This document shows, in pieces, positions 9,000-17,889 of a stretch of 64,000 bases of DNA (position 1 is its first letter; each line of letters starts with the position of its first letter). The position numbers and the translations under genes are program-made. The notes beneath the pieces were generated by a model. The model did not search any database and was not told the DNA's origin. It saw only the letters and a list, made by a program, of their open reading frames with translations. Source of the stretch: Micromonospora matsumotoense (GTDB taxonomy: Bacteria; Actinomycetota; Actinomycetes; Mycobacteriales; Micromonosporaceae); NCBI RefSeq assembly GCF_900091525.1, contig NZ_FMCU01000002.1, positions 310,001 to 374,000 of the forward strand, given 5' to 3'.

Positions 9000-10028
9000 T
9001 CAGGACCGGCGCAGCAGCGGCTTGGCCAGGGCCCAGTAGCCGGCGGCGATGACGTTGAAGATGCCCATCCCGGGTGGCGACTCGACGTTCGACGGGTCGA
9101 CCTTCGCGGTCATCAGTTCGGCGATGACCCCGTCCGGGACCATCCGCTCCTGCTGGAGCTGCCGCCGCCGGGCCCGCACCCAGGCCCGGTGGGTCCACAG
9201 CCAACCCCAGCCGCGCGCCTTCTCCTGCCCCCAGCCGCCGAGTAGCGCAGCCACCAGCATCGCCGCCTCGGTGAGCAGCAGCATCGGCGTCAGCACCACC
9301 AGGGTCCGCGTCTCGTACGCGGTGAGCAGCGAGATCAGCCGGTTGCGCTCCAGCAGGTAGTGCTTGAGCTTGTTGCGGGAGAACTCGTAGTGGTGCACCA
9401 CCACCGCGTCCGGGACGTACTCCTGGCGCAGCCCGCGCTGCCACAGCCGCAGGCTGATCTCGGTGTCCTCGTGGTAGGCGAAATACTCGGCGGCGAAGCC
9501 GTCCAGCTCCCGCCACAGCGCCCGGTTGATCACGAAGCAGCAGCCGCTGATCGACGGCACCGTGGTCCGCCGGGCGTGCGCGCTGGCGGGCTGGCCGTTG
9601 CCACCGGCCCAGGAGAGCCCGATGTAGTGCAGCGGGTTGCCGGACGTGTTGATCAGATCGGGGTTCTCGGCGAGCCGGATCGAGGCCATCACCGCGCCCA
9701 CGCCGGGCTCACCGGCCACCGCCACCGTCCGGGCCAGCGCGTCGGGGGCGACGATGGCGTCGGAGTTGACGAAGGCCAGCCACTCGCCGGTGGCCTCGGC
9801 GGCGCCGACCCGGCAGCCGCCGGAGTAGCCGGTGTTCTCCTCCGGCCGGACCACCCGCACCCCGGCGAAGCCCTTGACCACGTCGATGCCGTCACCGGTG
9901 CAGCCGTTGTCGACCACGATCAGCTCGATCTCGACGTCGGTGCTGGCCAGGACGGCGCGGGCGGCGTCGACCAGATAGGGCTCGGCACCGTAGGCGAGCA
10001 TCACCGCGGACACCTGGGGGCGGGTCAT
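9000..10028 (-). CDS. Family 2 glycosyltransferase, rhamnosyltransferase-like
   Basis: The 342-residue protein has a GT-A fold N-terminus: VSAVMLAYG, the nucleotide-sugar segment VVDNGCTGDG, and a metal-site NSDA where DxD is common. An acceptor region contains EYFAYHEDTEISLRLWQRG, typical of WbbL-like rhamnosyltransferases. A hydrophobic segment lies near residues 245-270. It is last in a six-gene minus-strand block that also makes dTDP-rhamnose, so rhamnosyl transfer to a cell-surface polysaccharide or lipid-linked intermediate is likely. It abuts the flippase gene with no gap. Confidence 0.85.
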   Translation of the reverse strand: MTRPQVSAVMLAYGAEPYLVDAARAVLASTDVEIELIVVDNGCTGDGIDVVKGFAGVRVVRPEENTGYSGGCRVGAAEATGEWLAFVNSDAIVAPDALARTVAVAGEPGVGAVMASIRLAENPDLINTSGNPLHYIGLSWAGGNGQPASAHARRTTVPSISGCCFVINRALWRELDGFAAEYFAYHEDTEISLRLWQRGLRQEYVPDAVVVHHYEFSRNKLKHYLLERNRLISLLTAYETRTLVVLTPMLLLTEAAMLVAALLGGWGQEKARGWGWLWTHRAWVRARRRQLQQERMVPDGVIAELMTAKVDPSNVESPPGMGIFNVIAAGYWALAKPLLRRS

Positions 10029-11342
10029 CTACAGACCTCCGGAGACGCCGGTGGCCACCACGTCGTCGAGCGGCCGGGAGGGGGTGGGGGTGGTGGGGCG
10101 GGTGCCCCGGCGCAGCAGCAGGACGGCCATGGTGGCGGCCACCACGACGGAGCCGACGGCGTAGGCCAGCTCGACGCGGAGCGCGACCGGGGCCGGCACG
10201 ACCGTGACGGCGAGCAGGGCGGCCACCCCGATCATCCAGGAGACCGCCTGGGCGCGGTGCCGGTCCAGGGCGAGCAGGGCCTGGCCGAGCACCATCGCCC
10301 ACAGGTAGGCGAGGGTGCCGACGGCCAGCCAGGCGAAGTCGCCGTGGCCGAGCACGCCGGGGGCGTCGAAGAGCCGGCGGACCAGCCACGGGCCGAGGGC
10401 CACCGCGCCGACTGCGCCGGTGACGCCGAGGGCGGTGACCACCCCGAGCGACCGGCGCAGCAGGCCGTGGAAGCCGGCGACGTCGCCGGTGGTCGCGGTG
10501 GTGGCCAGGCCGGGCAGCAGCGACGCCTGCATCGAGCCGAAGACGAACAGCGGGATGCGCACCAGCACCAGGGCGGAGAGCAGCGCACCGGCGGTGGCCA
10601 CGTCGGCCGGGTCGATCAACCGGGCGTTGATCACGCCGATGTTGACCACGACCTGGGAGAGCAGGCTGGAGACGGTGAGCAGGCCGAGGCCGCGCAGCAG
10701 GGTTCCCCAGGCGACGGGGACGCCGCCGCCGACGGCCCGCAGCACCGGGGGGAGGGTCACCAGCACCGACAGCAGCGGGGCGACGACCAGCACCGCGCCG
10801 TACCAGACCGGGTCGGTGACGCCGCTGATGCCGAGCCCGGCGACCAGCACGATGCGCAACCCGCCGTCGACCCCGAGCTGGGTGCCGTACCAGGGGAAGA
10901 GCTGCAGGCCGGACAGCACGCCCCGGGTGGTGTAGGCGACGGCCATCGAGACCAGCGCGCCGATCAGCACGGCGACCATCGTGGCGTCGCCGGCGAAGAG
11001 CCGGTCGGTGAGCGTCCGGTAGCCGGCGAGGGTGACCACGACCAGCAACGCCAGGACGGCGGCGGCGACGGTGGCTCCCCGGGCCAGCACCGGCCCGGGG
11101 GGCAGCCCCTGGCTGCGGCGGGCGGCGACGACCCGGGCCACCTCCTGCTCGACGGGGATGAAGACGCCGATGCCGAGGGTGAACACGATCGACCAGAGCA
11201 CCGACAGCGAGGAGTAGTCGGCGAGGTCGAGGGCGTGCCCGGCCACCGCGAGGTGCACGTAGGAGGCGAGCCCGAGCAGGGCGAGCCCGCCCCCGACGGC
11301 GAGGGTGCCGGGCGGGACGAGGTGGAGCAGTCGCCGCATCAC
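10029..11342 (-). CDS. Polysaccharide/oligosaccharide flippase-like membrane protein
   Basis: The 437-residue protein has about 12-14 hydrophobic helices and the look of the Wzx/MOP exporter superfamily. The first helix region contains SSLSVLWSIVFTLGIGVFIPVEQEVAR, a typical PST-type N-terminal repeat. A short Thr/Pro/Arg-rich C-terminal tail is cytoplasmic. It probably flips undecaprenyl-linked saccharides made by the neighbouring glycosyltransferases. Its start overlaps the stop of the upstream glycosyltransferase by 4 bp. Confidence 0.8.
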   Translation of the reverse strand: MMRRLLHLVPPGTLAVGGGLALLGLASYVHLAVAGHALDLADYSSLSVLWSIVFTLGIGVFIPVEQEVARVVAARRSQGLPPGPVLARGATVAAAVLALLVVVTLAGYRTLTDRLFAGDATMVAVLIGALVSMAVAYTTRGVLSGLQLFPWYGTQLGVDGGLRIVLVAGLGISGVTDPVWYGAVLVVAPLLSVLVTLPPVLRAVGGGVPVAWGTLLRGLGLLTVSSLLSQVVVNIGVINARLIDPADVATAGALLSALVLVRIPLFVFGSMQASLLPGLATTATTGDVAGFHGLLRRSLGVVTALGVTGAVGAVALGPWLVRRLFDAPGVLGHGDFAWLAVGTLAYLWAMVLGQALLALDRHRAQAVSWMIGVAALLAVTVVPAPVALRVELAYAVGSVVVAATMAVLLLRRGTRPTTPTPSRPLDDVVATGVSGGL

Positions 11343-12040
11343 CGGCGGATGAGCGCCAGGGTGAGCACCGCGAAGGCCCGGCCCAGGTAGATCATCGCCT
11401 TGGCGGGGGAGTGGCTGGGGGTGCCGGCCATCCGCTTGCGCATGGCCACCGGCACCTGACGGATCCGGTAGCCGCGCCGGGCGGTGTGCACCAGCGTCTC
11501 CACCGTGTCGCCGAGGTACTCCGCCGGGTACCAGCGGGCGAACATCTCGATGACCCGCCGGTTGGCGGCCCGGAAACCGGAGGTGGTGTCGGTCAGTTTG
11601 GTCTTGGCGACCCGGGAGAGCACCCCGGACAGCATGACCATCGCCCAGCGCCGGGGACCGCGTACGGAGTAGTCGCCCTCGCCGGCGAACCGGGCGCCGA
11701 TGACCAGGTCGTTGTCGTCGAGCAGGTCGACCAGCTTGGGCACGTAGCGCGGGTCGTGCTGGCCGTCGGCGTCGATCTGGATCGCCACGTCGTAGTCGTT
11801 GTCGCGGGCGTACCGGTAGCCGAGCCGCATCGCCCCGCCCACCCCGAGGTTGTACGGCAGCTTCGCCACCCGGGCGCCGGCGGCGGCGGCCACCGCGGCG
11901 GTGCGGTCGGTGGAGCCGTCGTCGACCACCAGCACGTCGACGCCGGGCAGTTCACCGCGGACCTCGCCGACCACGTCGGCGATCGACCCGGACTCGTTGA
12001 GCGCGGGGATGATGATCAGGACGCGCTTGCCGTTAACCAT
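11339..12040 (-). CDS. Family 2 glycosyltransferase, polyprenyl-phosphate sugar transferase-like
   Basis: The 233-residue protein has the motifs of dolichol/undecaprenyl-phosphate glycosyltransferases: IIPALNESGSIADVV, VVDDGSTD, and the metal-binding QIDADGQHDP. It lacks extra membrane helices apart from a hydrophobic C-terminus. It probably transfers a sugar from a nucleotide donor to a polyprenyl phosphate at the membrane. It overlaps the DUF2304 gene by 8 bp; GT2 plus DUF2304 pairs are common in actinobacteria, suggesting the small membrane protein is a partner. Confidence 0.88.
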   Translation of the reverse strand: MVNGKRVLIIIPALNESGSIADVVGEVRGELPGVDVLVVDDGSTDRTAAVAAAAGARVAKLPYNLGVGGAMRLGYRYARDNDYDVAIQIDADGQHDPRYVPKLVDLLDDNDLVIGARFAGEGDYSVRGPRRWAMVMLSGVLSRVAKTKLTDTTSGFRAANRRVIEMFARWYPAEYLGDTVETLVHTARRGYRIRQVPVAMRKRMAGTPSHSPAKAMIYLGRAFAVLTLALIRR

Positions 12041-12440
12041 CGTGGGACACCAGTTCGTCTCGGCCGGCTGCGGTGGTCCGGGCGGCTTCGGTGAGGCGGG
12101 CGGCGCGCTCCGCGTCGATCTGGGCGCGGAGCAGGGCGAAGTCCTCGGCCAGGGTCCGGGTCTCCTCTTCCAGGGCGCTGACCTCCCAGCTCAGGTGCAC
12201 GCAGACCAGCAGCAGGAAGACGATGCCGAGGAAGAGCACGAGGCTGACGCCGGAGACCACGCCGAAGAAGCCGGCCACGTTGTCCAGCAGTCGGGGGAAC
12301 AGCGACAACGGGATCACGATGACCAGGACGCCGAGCCAGAGCATGCCGTACTTCTCGCGGAGCTGCCGACGGCGCAGCAGCTCGACGATGGTGGCGAGCA
12401 GGATCAGTCCGGTCAGACCGGTGACGAGGGTGAGCTTCAT
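12033..12440 (-). CDS. DUF2304 small membrane protein
   Basis: The 135-residue protein has three hydrophobic segments (about residues 3-20, 32-50 and 62-85), the RRRQLREKYGMLWLG motif typical of DUF2304, and a C-terminal acidic/basic coiled-coil tail. Function is unknown; the family is usually found beside polyprenyl-phosphate glycosyltransferases, as here. The ATG at 12440 overlaps the rmlD stop (ATGA) and was chosen over longer upstream frames that read through rmlD codons. Confidence 0.85.
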   Translation of the reverse strand: MKLTLVTGLTGLILLATIVELLRRRQLREKYGMLWLGVLVIVIPLSLFPRLLDNVAGFFGVVSGVSLVLFLGIVFLLLVCVHLSWEVSALEEETRTLAEDFALLRAQIDAERAARLTEAARTTAAGRDELVSHDG

Positions 12441-13324
12441 GCGACCTTCCACGGGGCGGGTGCAGTGGGGGAGTCGAAGGCGTCGGACAGCGCGTCGCGC
12501 CAGTCCGGCAGCGGGGGCAGGCCGGCCTCGGCCCACCGGTCGTGCCCTAGCACACTGTACGCCGGTCGCGTGGCAGGACGCGGAAACCGGTCACTGGTGG
12601 TGGGTCGGACCCGGTCGGGGTCGAGTCCGGCCAGGGTGAAGGCGGCCCGGGCCAGGCCGTACCAGGTGGTCCGGCCGGTGCAGGTGCCGTGGTAGATCCC
12701 GGCGGGGGCCCCTCCGGCCAGGGCCGCGTCGGCGAGCGCCACCAGCCGGGTGGCCAGCGCGTACGACCAGGTGGGTTGGCCCTGCTGGTCGTCGACCACG
12801 TCGAGGTGCTCGCGGGTGGCGGCCAGGCCGATCATGGTGGTGACGAAGTTGCGGCCGTGTGCCCCGTAGAGCCAGGCGGTCCGCACCAGGTAGCCGGTTT
12901 CGGGGAGGAATCGGGCCACGGCCCGCTCCCCGGCGAGCTTGCTGCGGCCGTACGCGTTGATCGGGTCGGTGGGGGCGTCCTCGGCGTACGGGGTGTCCGC
13001 GTCGCCGGCGAAGACGTAGTCGGTGGAGACGTGCAGCAGCCGCGCGCCGTGCCCGGCACAGGCGCGGGCCAGGTGGGCCACCCCGTCGCCGTTGATCGCG
13101 GTCGCCGCCGCCTCGTCGCGTTCGGCACCGTCGACGTCGGTCCACGCGGCGGCGTTGAGCACCACGTCGTGCCTGGCGACGGCGGCCCGGACCGCCTCGG
13201 CGTCGGTGATGTCGAGGTCGGTGCGGGTGGCGGCGGTCACCTTGAGGTCGCTCCGGGCGGCCAGCACGGCGAGCAGGTCCCGGCCGAGCATGCCGCCCGC
13301 GCCGGTGACGAGTACCCGGGTCAT
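12437..13324 (-). CDS. rmlD: dTDP-4-dehydrorhamnose reductase RmlD
   Basis: This is the last step of dTDP-L-rhamnose synthesis, reducing the 4-keto group with NAD(P)H. The extended-SDR fold has a GAGGMLG nucleotide-binding motif at residues 8-14, the catalytic STDYVF (Ser/Thr-Tyr region) and YGRSKLAGE. Length is 295 aa, as usual. The ATG at 13324 overlaps the rmlB stop by 4 bp. RmlB, RmlA and RmlC are all encoded within 4 kb, so the pathway is complete. Confidence 0.95.
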   Translation of the reverse strand: MTRVLVTGAGGMLGRDLLAVLAARSDLKVTAATRTDLDITDAEAVRAAVARHDVVLNAAAWTDVDGAERDEAAATAINGDGVAHLARACAGHGARLLHVSTDYVFAGDADTPYAEDAPTDPINAYGRSKLAGERAVARFLPETGYLVRTAWLYGAHGRNFVTTMIGLAATREHLDVVDDQQGQPTWSYALATRLVALADAALAGGAPAGIYHGTCTGRTTWYGLARAAFTLAGLDPDRVRPTTSDRFPRPATRPAYSVLGHDRWAEAGLPPLPDWRDALSDAFDSPTAPAPWKVA

Positions 13325-14322
13325 GCGGCCGGCGCCGTCTTCAGCGGCTCCCACCAGGCCCGGTTGTCCCGGTACCAGGCGACGGTCTGGGCCAGGCCCC
13401 GGTCGAGGTCGATGCTCGGGGCGTACCCCAGCTCGGTGTTGATCTTGCTGATGTCCAGCGAGTAGCGGCGGTCGTGGCCCTTGCGGTCGGTGACCGGGAC
13501 GACCCGGTCCCAGCCGGCGTCGCACGCCTCCAGCAGCCGGCCGGTCAGCTCCTTGTTGCTCAGCTCGGTGCCGCCGCCGATGTGGTAGACCTCACCGGCG
13601 CGGCCGGCGTGCGCCACCATCGCGATGCCCCGGCAGTGGTCGTGCACGTGCAGCCAGTCCCGGACGTTGCCGCCGTCGCCGTAGAGCGGCACGGTGCCAC
13701 CGTCGAGCAGGTTGGTGACGAACAGCGGGACGACCTTCTCCGGGAACTGGTACGGCCCGTAGTTGTTGGAGCAGCGGGTGACCACCACGTCCATGCCGTG
13801 GGTCCGGTGGTAGGCCAGCGCCAGCAGGTCGGAACCGGCCTTCGAGGCCGAGTACGGCGAGTTCGGGGCGAGCGGCCAGCCCTCCGTCCAGGAGCCGGAG
13901 TCGATCGAGCCGTACACCTCGTCGGTGGAGACGTGCACGAACCGGCCGGTGCCGTGGCGCAGCGCGGCGTCCAGCAGGGTCTGGGTGCCGAGCACGTTGG
14001 TGGTGACGAACGGGGCGGCGCCGGCGATCGACCGGTCGACGTGCGACTCGGCGGCGAAGTGCACGATCACGTCCTGGTCGGCGACGACCTCGTCGACCGT
14101 CGCCGGGTCGCAGATGTCGCCCCGGACGAACCGGAGCCGGGGGTCCTCGCGCACCGGGGCGAGATTGTCCAGGTTGCCGGAGTAGGTCAGCTTGTCCAGC
14201 ACGGTCACCGTGGCGGGTTCGACCGCGGGCACGCCGGAAGCGTCGCCGCCGGGCACACCCAGCAGCATCCGTACGTACTCCGACCCGATGAATCCGGCTC
14301 CGCCGGTGACGAGAATCCTCAC
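13321..14322 (-). CDS. rmlB: dTDP-glucose 4,6-dehydratase RmlB
   Basis: This is the second step of dTDP-rhamnose synthesis. The 333-residue extended SDR has the GGAGFIGS nucleotide-binding motif at the start, HFAAESHVDRSI, the catalytic STDEVYG, and YSASKAGSD with the active-site Tyr-x3-Lys. SNNYGPYQFPEKVVPLFV is diagnostic for the family. The GTG at 14322 was chosen because VRILVTGGAGF is the normal N-terminus. A TACACT -10 box lies 9 bp upstream, implying a very short or absent 5' leader. It is the first gene of the six-gene minus-strand operon. Confidence 0.95.
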   Translation of the reverse strand: MRILVTGGAGFIGSEYVRMLLGVPGGDASGVPAVEPATVTVLDKLTYSGNLDNLAPVREDPRLRFVRGDICDPATVDEVVADQDVIVHFAAESHVDRSIAGAAPFVTTNVLGTQTLLDAALRHGTGRFVHVSTDEVYGSIDSGSWTEGWPLAPNSPYSASKAGSDLLALAYHRTHGMDVVVTRCSNNYGPYQFPEKVVPLFVTNLLDGGTVPLYGDGGNVRDWLHVHDHCRGIAMVAHAGRAGEVYHIGGGTELSNKELTGRLLEACDAGWDRVVPVTDRKGHDRRYSLDISKINTELGYAPSIDLDRGLAQTVAWYRDNRAWWEPLKTAPAA

Positions 14323-14410
14323 GGGGACGGAAGTGTACGCGCATCGGCCCGCCGACCCGGGGACCGTGACCCCGGTGTCCGGTTCGCGCCGGTCCCGGTA
14401 GGCTCCCCCG
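14323..14410. promoter_or_regulatory. Divergent promoter region between rmlB and rmlA
   Basis: The 88-bp gap holds a TACACT -10 for rmlB (14337-14332, minus) and a TAGGCT -10 for rmlA (14399-14404, plus). Each is 6-9 bp from its GTG start, so both mRNAs are probably leaderless or nearly so. Confidence 0.5.
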
Positions 14411-15328
14411 GTGCGTGGAATCCTTCTCGCTGGTGGCACTGGGTCCCGGCTGTGGCCGATCACCCGTGCGGTGTCCAAGCAGCTGATGCCGATCTTCGAC
14501 AAGCCGATGGTCTACTACCCGCTGTCGACGCTGGTGATGTCCGGGGTGCGGGAGATCCTCGTGATCACCACGCCGGAGGACCAGAGCCAGTTCCAGCGGC
14601 TGCTCGGCGACGGCAGCCAGTGGGGGCTGCGGCTGGAGTACGTCGCCCAGGCCCGGCCGGAGGGCATCGCGCAGGCGTTCGTCCTCGGTGCGGACTTCAT
14701 CGAAGACGACTCGGTGGCGCTGGTGCTGGGCGACAACATCTTCCACGGCGTCGGCCTCGGCCGGCAGTTGGCCGACAACGGCGACCTGGTCGGCGGGCGG
14801 GTCTTCGCGTACCCGGTGGCCAACCCGGAGGCGTACGGGGTGGTCGACTTCGACGCCGACGGCCGGGTGCTGTCGATCGAGGAGAAGCCGGCCCGGCCGA
14901 AGTCCCGCTACGCGGTGCCCGGCCTGTACTTCTACGACAACCGGGTGGTCGAGATCGCCGGCAACCTCACCCCGAGCGCCCGGGGCGAGTTGGAGATCAC
15001 CGCGGTCAACGAGGCGTACCGGCGGGCCGGGGAGCTGTCGGTGACCGTGCTGGACCGGGGCACCGCCTGGCTGGACACCGGCACCTTCACCTCGATGATG
15101 CAGGCCGGCGAGTTCGTCCGGGTGATCGAGGAACGGCAGGGGATGAAGATCGGCTGCGTCGAGGAGGTCTGCTGGCGGGCCGGCCTGCTCGACGACGCCC
15201 AGCTCCGCGCGCTGGCCGAGCCGCTGACCAAGAGCGGTTACGGTGACTACCTGCTGGGCCTGCTGGCCGATAAGCGGGACGAGGCGGTGCTGCGCGCGGC
15301 ACAGTCGTCAACGGAGGGGGTGCGGTGA
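14411..15328 (+). CDS. rmlA: Glucose-1-phosphate thymidylyltransferase RmlA
   Basis: This is the first step of dTDP-rhamnose synthesis, joining dTTP and glucose-1-phosphate. The 305-residue product has the [16 protein letters not shown] nucleotide-binding signature, [17 protein letters not shown], and the EKP metal/sugar motif ([10 protein letters not shown]). It is divergent from rmlB and overlaps rmlC by 4 bp. There is no ribosome site before the GTG; a TAGGCT -10 ends 6 bp upstream, suggesting a leaderless transcript. Confidence 0.96.
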   Translation: MRGILLAGGTGSRLWPITRAVSKQLMPIFDKPMVYYPLSTLVMSGVREILVITTPEDQSQFQRLLGDGSQWGLRLEYVAQARPEGIAQAFVLGADFIEDDSVALVLGDNIFHGVGLGRQLADNGDLVGGRVFAYPVANPEAYGVVDFDADGRVLSIEEKPARPKSRYAVPGLYFYDNRVVEIAGNLTPSARGELEITAVNEAYRRAGELSVTVLDRGTAWLDTGTFTSMMQAGEFVRVIEERQGMKIGCVEEVCWRAGLLDDAQLRALAEPLTKSGYGDYLLGLLADKRDEAVLRAAQSSTEGVR

Positions 15329-15948
15329 AGATTCGCCCGCTGAGCATCGAGGGCGCCTGGGAGGTCACCCCGCAGCAGCACGGTGACCCGCGCGGCCTGT
15401 TCATGGAGTGGTACCGGTTCGACCAGCTCGCCGAGGCGGTGGGCCACCCGCTGCGGCTGGCGCAGGCCAACCTGTCGATCTCCGGCCGGGGCGTGGTGCG
15501 GGGCATCCACTTCGCCGACGTCCCGCCCGGCCAGGCCAAGTACGTCACCTGCGTCCGCGGCGCGGTGCTCGACGTGGTGGTGGACCTGCGGACCGGTTCG
15601 CCGACCTTCGGCCATTGGGAGGGCGTCCGGCTGGACGACACCGACCGGCGGGCGGTCTATCTGGCGGAAGGGCTGGGGCACGGCTTCTGCGCGTTGAGCG
15701 ACGACGCGACCCTGAGCTACCTCTGCTCGACCACCTACAACCCGACCGGGGAACACGCCGTGCACCCGCTCGATCCGGAACTGGGCATCGAGTGGCCGGC
15801 CGAGGTGCCGCAGTTGTCGTCCCGGGACGCGGCGGCGCCGACGTTCGCGCAGGCCCGTGCGGCGGGACTGCTGCCGGACTACGCCTCCTGCCGGGCCTTC
15901 GTGGCCGGGCTGGGGCCGGACGGAATGTCGTACTCGGACGGGATTTGA
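15325..15948 (+). CDS. rmlC: dTDP-4-dehydrorhamnose 3,5-epimerase RmlC
   Basis: This is the third step of dTDP-rhamnose synthesis. The 207-residue cupin shows [11 protein letters not shown], the catalytic RGIHF (His), and [18 protein letters not shown] with the Asp/Lys pair, then GLGHGFCAL. It starts with GTG overlapping the rmlA stop (GTGA). Together with rmlA it forms a two-gene plus-strand operon ending just before the pafA promoter. Confidence 0.95.
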   Translation: MKIRPLSIEGAWEVTPQQHGDPRGLFMEWYRFDQLAEAVGHPLRLAQANLSISGRGVVRGIHFADVPPGQAKYVTCVRGAVLDVVVDLRTGSPTFGHWEGVRLDDTDRRAVYLAEGLGHGFCALSDDATLSYLCSTTYNPTGEHAVHPLDPELGIEWPAEVPQLSSRDAAAPTFAQARAAGLLPDYASCRAFVAGLGPDGMSYSDGI

Positions 15949-15979
15949 GCGACCGGACCACACTACCTGTGCTGTGACA

Positions 15980-16010
15980 GTGACGAACCGACCCTCCGGG
16001 CGGCTAGTGT
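15980..16010 (+). promoter_or_regulatory. Predicted pafA promoter, probably leaderless
   Basis: GTGACG (15980-15985) and TAGTGT (16005-16010) are spaced by 19 bp. Transcription would start at or within a base of the pafA ATG (16017), and no ribosome site precedes that ATG. Confidence 0.55.
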
Positions 16011-16016
16011 CACATC

Positions 16017-17375
16017 ATGGAGCGGCGAATCTTCGGCCTCGAGACCGAGTACGGCGTCACCTGTACCTACCGCGGGCAGCGGCGGCTGTCCCCTGACGAG
16101 GTCGCCCGGTATCTGTTCCGCCGGGTGGTGTCCTGGGGACGGTCGAGCAACGTGTTCCTGCGCAACGGGGCCCGGCTCTACCTGGACGTCGGGTCGCACC
16201 CGGAGTACGCCACTCCGGAGTGCGACTCGGTCACCGACCTGGTCGCTCACGACCGGGCCGGCGAACGGATCCTGGAGGGCCTGCTCGTCGATGCGGAGAA
16301 GCGGCTGCACGACGAGGGCATCGCGGGTGAGATCTACCTGTTCAAGAACAACACCGACTCGGCCGGCAACTCGTACGGCTGCCACGAGAACTACCTGGTG
16401 TCCCGGCACGGTGAGTTCGGCCGACTGGCCGACGTGCTCATTCCGTTCCTGGTCACCCGGCAGCTGATCTGCGGGGCGGGCAAGGTGTTGCAGACCCCGC
16501 GCGGGGCGGTCTACTGCCTGTCCCAGCGGGCCGAGCACATCTGGGAGGGCGTCTCCTCGGCGACCACCCGCAGCCGGCCGATCATCAACACCCGCGACGA
16601 GCCGCACGCGGACGCCGAGCGCTACCGGCGGCTGCACGTCATCGTCGGTGACTCCAACATGAACGAGGTCACCACGCTGCTCAAGGTCGGCTCGGCCGAC
16701 ATCGTGCTGCGGATGATCGAGTCCGGCGTGGTGATGCGCGACCTGTCGTTGGAGAACCCGATCCGGGCCATCCGGGAGGTGTCACACGACATCACCGGCC
16801 GGCGCAAGGTGCGGCTCGCCTCCGGCAAGGAGGTCAGCGCCCTGGAGATCCAGCAGGAGTACCTGGCGCGGGCCACCGAGTTCGTGGAGCGCCGGGGCGG
16901 CGACCAGACCGCCAAGCGGGTGGTGGAGCTGTGGGGCCGGGTGCTGAACGCGGTGGAGGACGGCAACCTCGACCTGGTGGCCCGGGAGATCGACTGGGTG
17001 AGCAAGCTCCGGCTGATCGAGCGTTACCAGCGCAAGCACGACCTGCCGCTGTCGCACCCCCGGGTGGCGCAGATGGACCTGGCCTACCACGACCTGCGCC
17101 GGGGTCGGGGCCTGTACGGGCTGCTGGAGCGGCGCGGCCAGGTGGACCGGGTGGCCACCGACCCGGAGATCTTCGAGGCCAAGGAGACGCCGCCGCAGAC
17201 CACCCGGGCCCGGCTGCGCGGCGAGTTCATCCGGCACGCCCAGGAGAAGCGGCGGGACTTCACCGTCGACTGGGTGCACCTGAAGCTCAACGACCAGGCG
17301 CAGCGCACCGTGCTCTGCAAGGACCCGTTCCGGGCGTACGACGAGCGGGTGGAGCGGCTGATCGCCAGCATGTGA
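16017..17375 (+). CDS. pafA: Pup-protein ligase PafA
   Basis: PafA uses ATP to form an isopeptide bond between the deamidated Pup C-terminal Glu and substrate lysines. The 452-residue protein shares the Dop fold. It has [13 protein letters not shown] at the N-terminus (metal/ATP site), [21 protein letters not shown] and [20 protein letters not shown]. It lacks the extra Dop-loop segment near residue 40. In many actinobacteria pafA lies a few genes from prcA; here a rhamnose and glycosyltransferase block separates them. A strong hairpin follows the stop. Confidence 0.97.
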   Translation: MERRIFGLETEYGVTCTYRGQRRLSPDEVARYLFRRVVSWGRSSNVFLRNGARLYLDVGSHPEYATPECDSVTDLVAHDRAGERILEGLLVDAEKRLHDEGIAGEIYLFKNNTDSAGNSYGCHENYLVSRHGEFGRLADVLIPFLVTRQLICGAGKVLQTPRGAVYCLSQRAEHIWEGVSSATTRSRPIINTRDEPHADAERYRRLHVIVGDSNMNEVTTLLKVGSADIVLRMIESGVVMRDLSLENPIRAIREVSHDITGRRKVRLASGKEVSALEIQQEYLARATEFVERRGGDQTAKRVVELWGRVLNAVEDGNLDLVAREIDWVSKLRLIERYQRKHDLPLSHPRVAQMDLAYHDLRRGRGLYGLLERRGQVDRVATDPEIFEAKETPPQTTRARLRGEFIRHAQEKRRDFTVDWVHLKLNDQAQRTVLCKDPFRAYDERVERLIASM

Positions 17376-17377
17376 CC

Positions 17378-17417
17378 CGGTGGGGTCGGCGGCCGGCACC
17401 GGCCGCCGACCCCACCG
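17378..17417 (+). terminator. Hairpin terminator after pafA
   Basis: Perfect inverted repeat with 19-base arms (17378-17396 and 17399-17417) starting 3 bp after the pafA stop. Confidence 0.85.
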
Positions 17418-17433
17418 GTACGCTGGCGGGGCG

Positions 17434-17631
17434 ATGAACACTTCCGAACCTGCCGACCGCGAGCGCGGTGACACCGAGCGGCTCAACTGGATCGACCGCC
17501 GCCGGGCGAAGATCCGCGACGAGGTCGCCCGCAACCGTCGGGGCGAGTACACCGTGCCGACCTGGGTGCTGACCGTCGCGCTGGTCGTCATCGTGGCGGG
17601 CTGGCTCGCGTTGATCCTCCTGGTCGGCTGA
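17434..17631 (+). CDS. Small single-span membrane protein, unknown function
   Basis: The 65-residue protein has a charged N-terminal half (DRERGDTERLNWIDRRRAK) and one C-terminal transmembrane helix (about residues 43-63), ending at LLVG. A TACGCT -10-like box ends 9 bp before the ATG, so the leader would be very short. It sits between the pafA terminator and a tandem-repeat region. No family is recognised; the coding call rests on codon bias and the coherent membrane helix. Confidence 0.65.
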   Translation: MNTSEPADRERGDTERLNWIDRRRAKIRDEVARNRRGEYTVPTWVLTVALVVIVAGWLALILLVG

Positions 17632-17660
17632 GTCCTCCCCGGCCGCGCCCTTACCCGCCG

Positions 17661-17795
17661 GGCCGCGCCGGTCGGCGTTTCCTCGCCCGGGCCGCGCCGG
17701 TCGGCGTTTCCTCGCCCGGGCCGCGCCGGTCGGCGTTTCCTCGCCCGGGCCGCGCCGGTCGGCGGCTCTCGCCCGGGCCGCGCCGGTCGGCAGGT
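17661..17795. repeat. Tandem repeat, 29-bp unit, about 4.6 copies
   Basis: The unit begins GGCCGCGCCGGTCGGCG and ends CCTCGCCCG. Starts are at 17661, 17690, 17719, 17748 and 17776, the fourth unit being 28 bp; a decayed copy lies at 17641. The copies are nearly identical and contiguous with no spacers, so it is a minisatellite and not a CRISPR array. Confidence 0.85.
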
Positions 17796-17889
17796 TGATC
17801 CGGTTGCGCAAGCCAGAAGATGAGCCGGTCGGCTGGAACTGGCACCCTGGTGCGACGGCGGCCCGTCGGGCGGCCGACGACGACAGGGG

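Noticed and set aside
9360-11390. 676-codon plus-strand frame opposite the glycosyltransferase and flippase
   Set aside because: It spans three well-supported minus-strand genes and consists of His/Gly/Gln/Arg-rich low complexity.
17661-17795. CRISPR array
   Set aside because: The units are contiguous with no spacers, are too GC-rich and are not flanked by cas genes.
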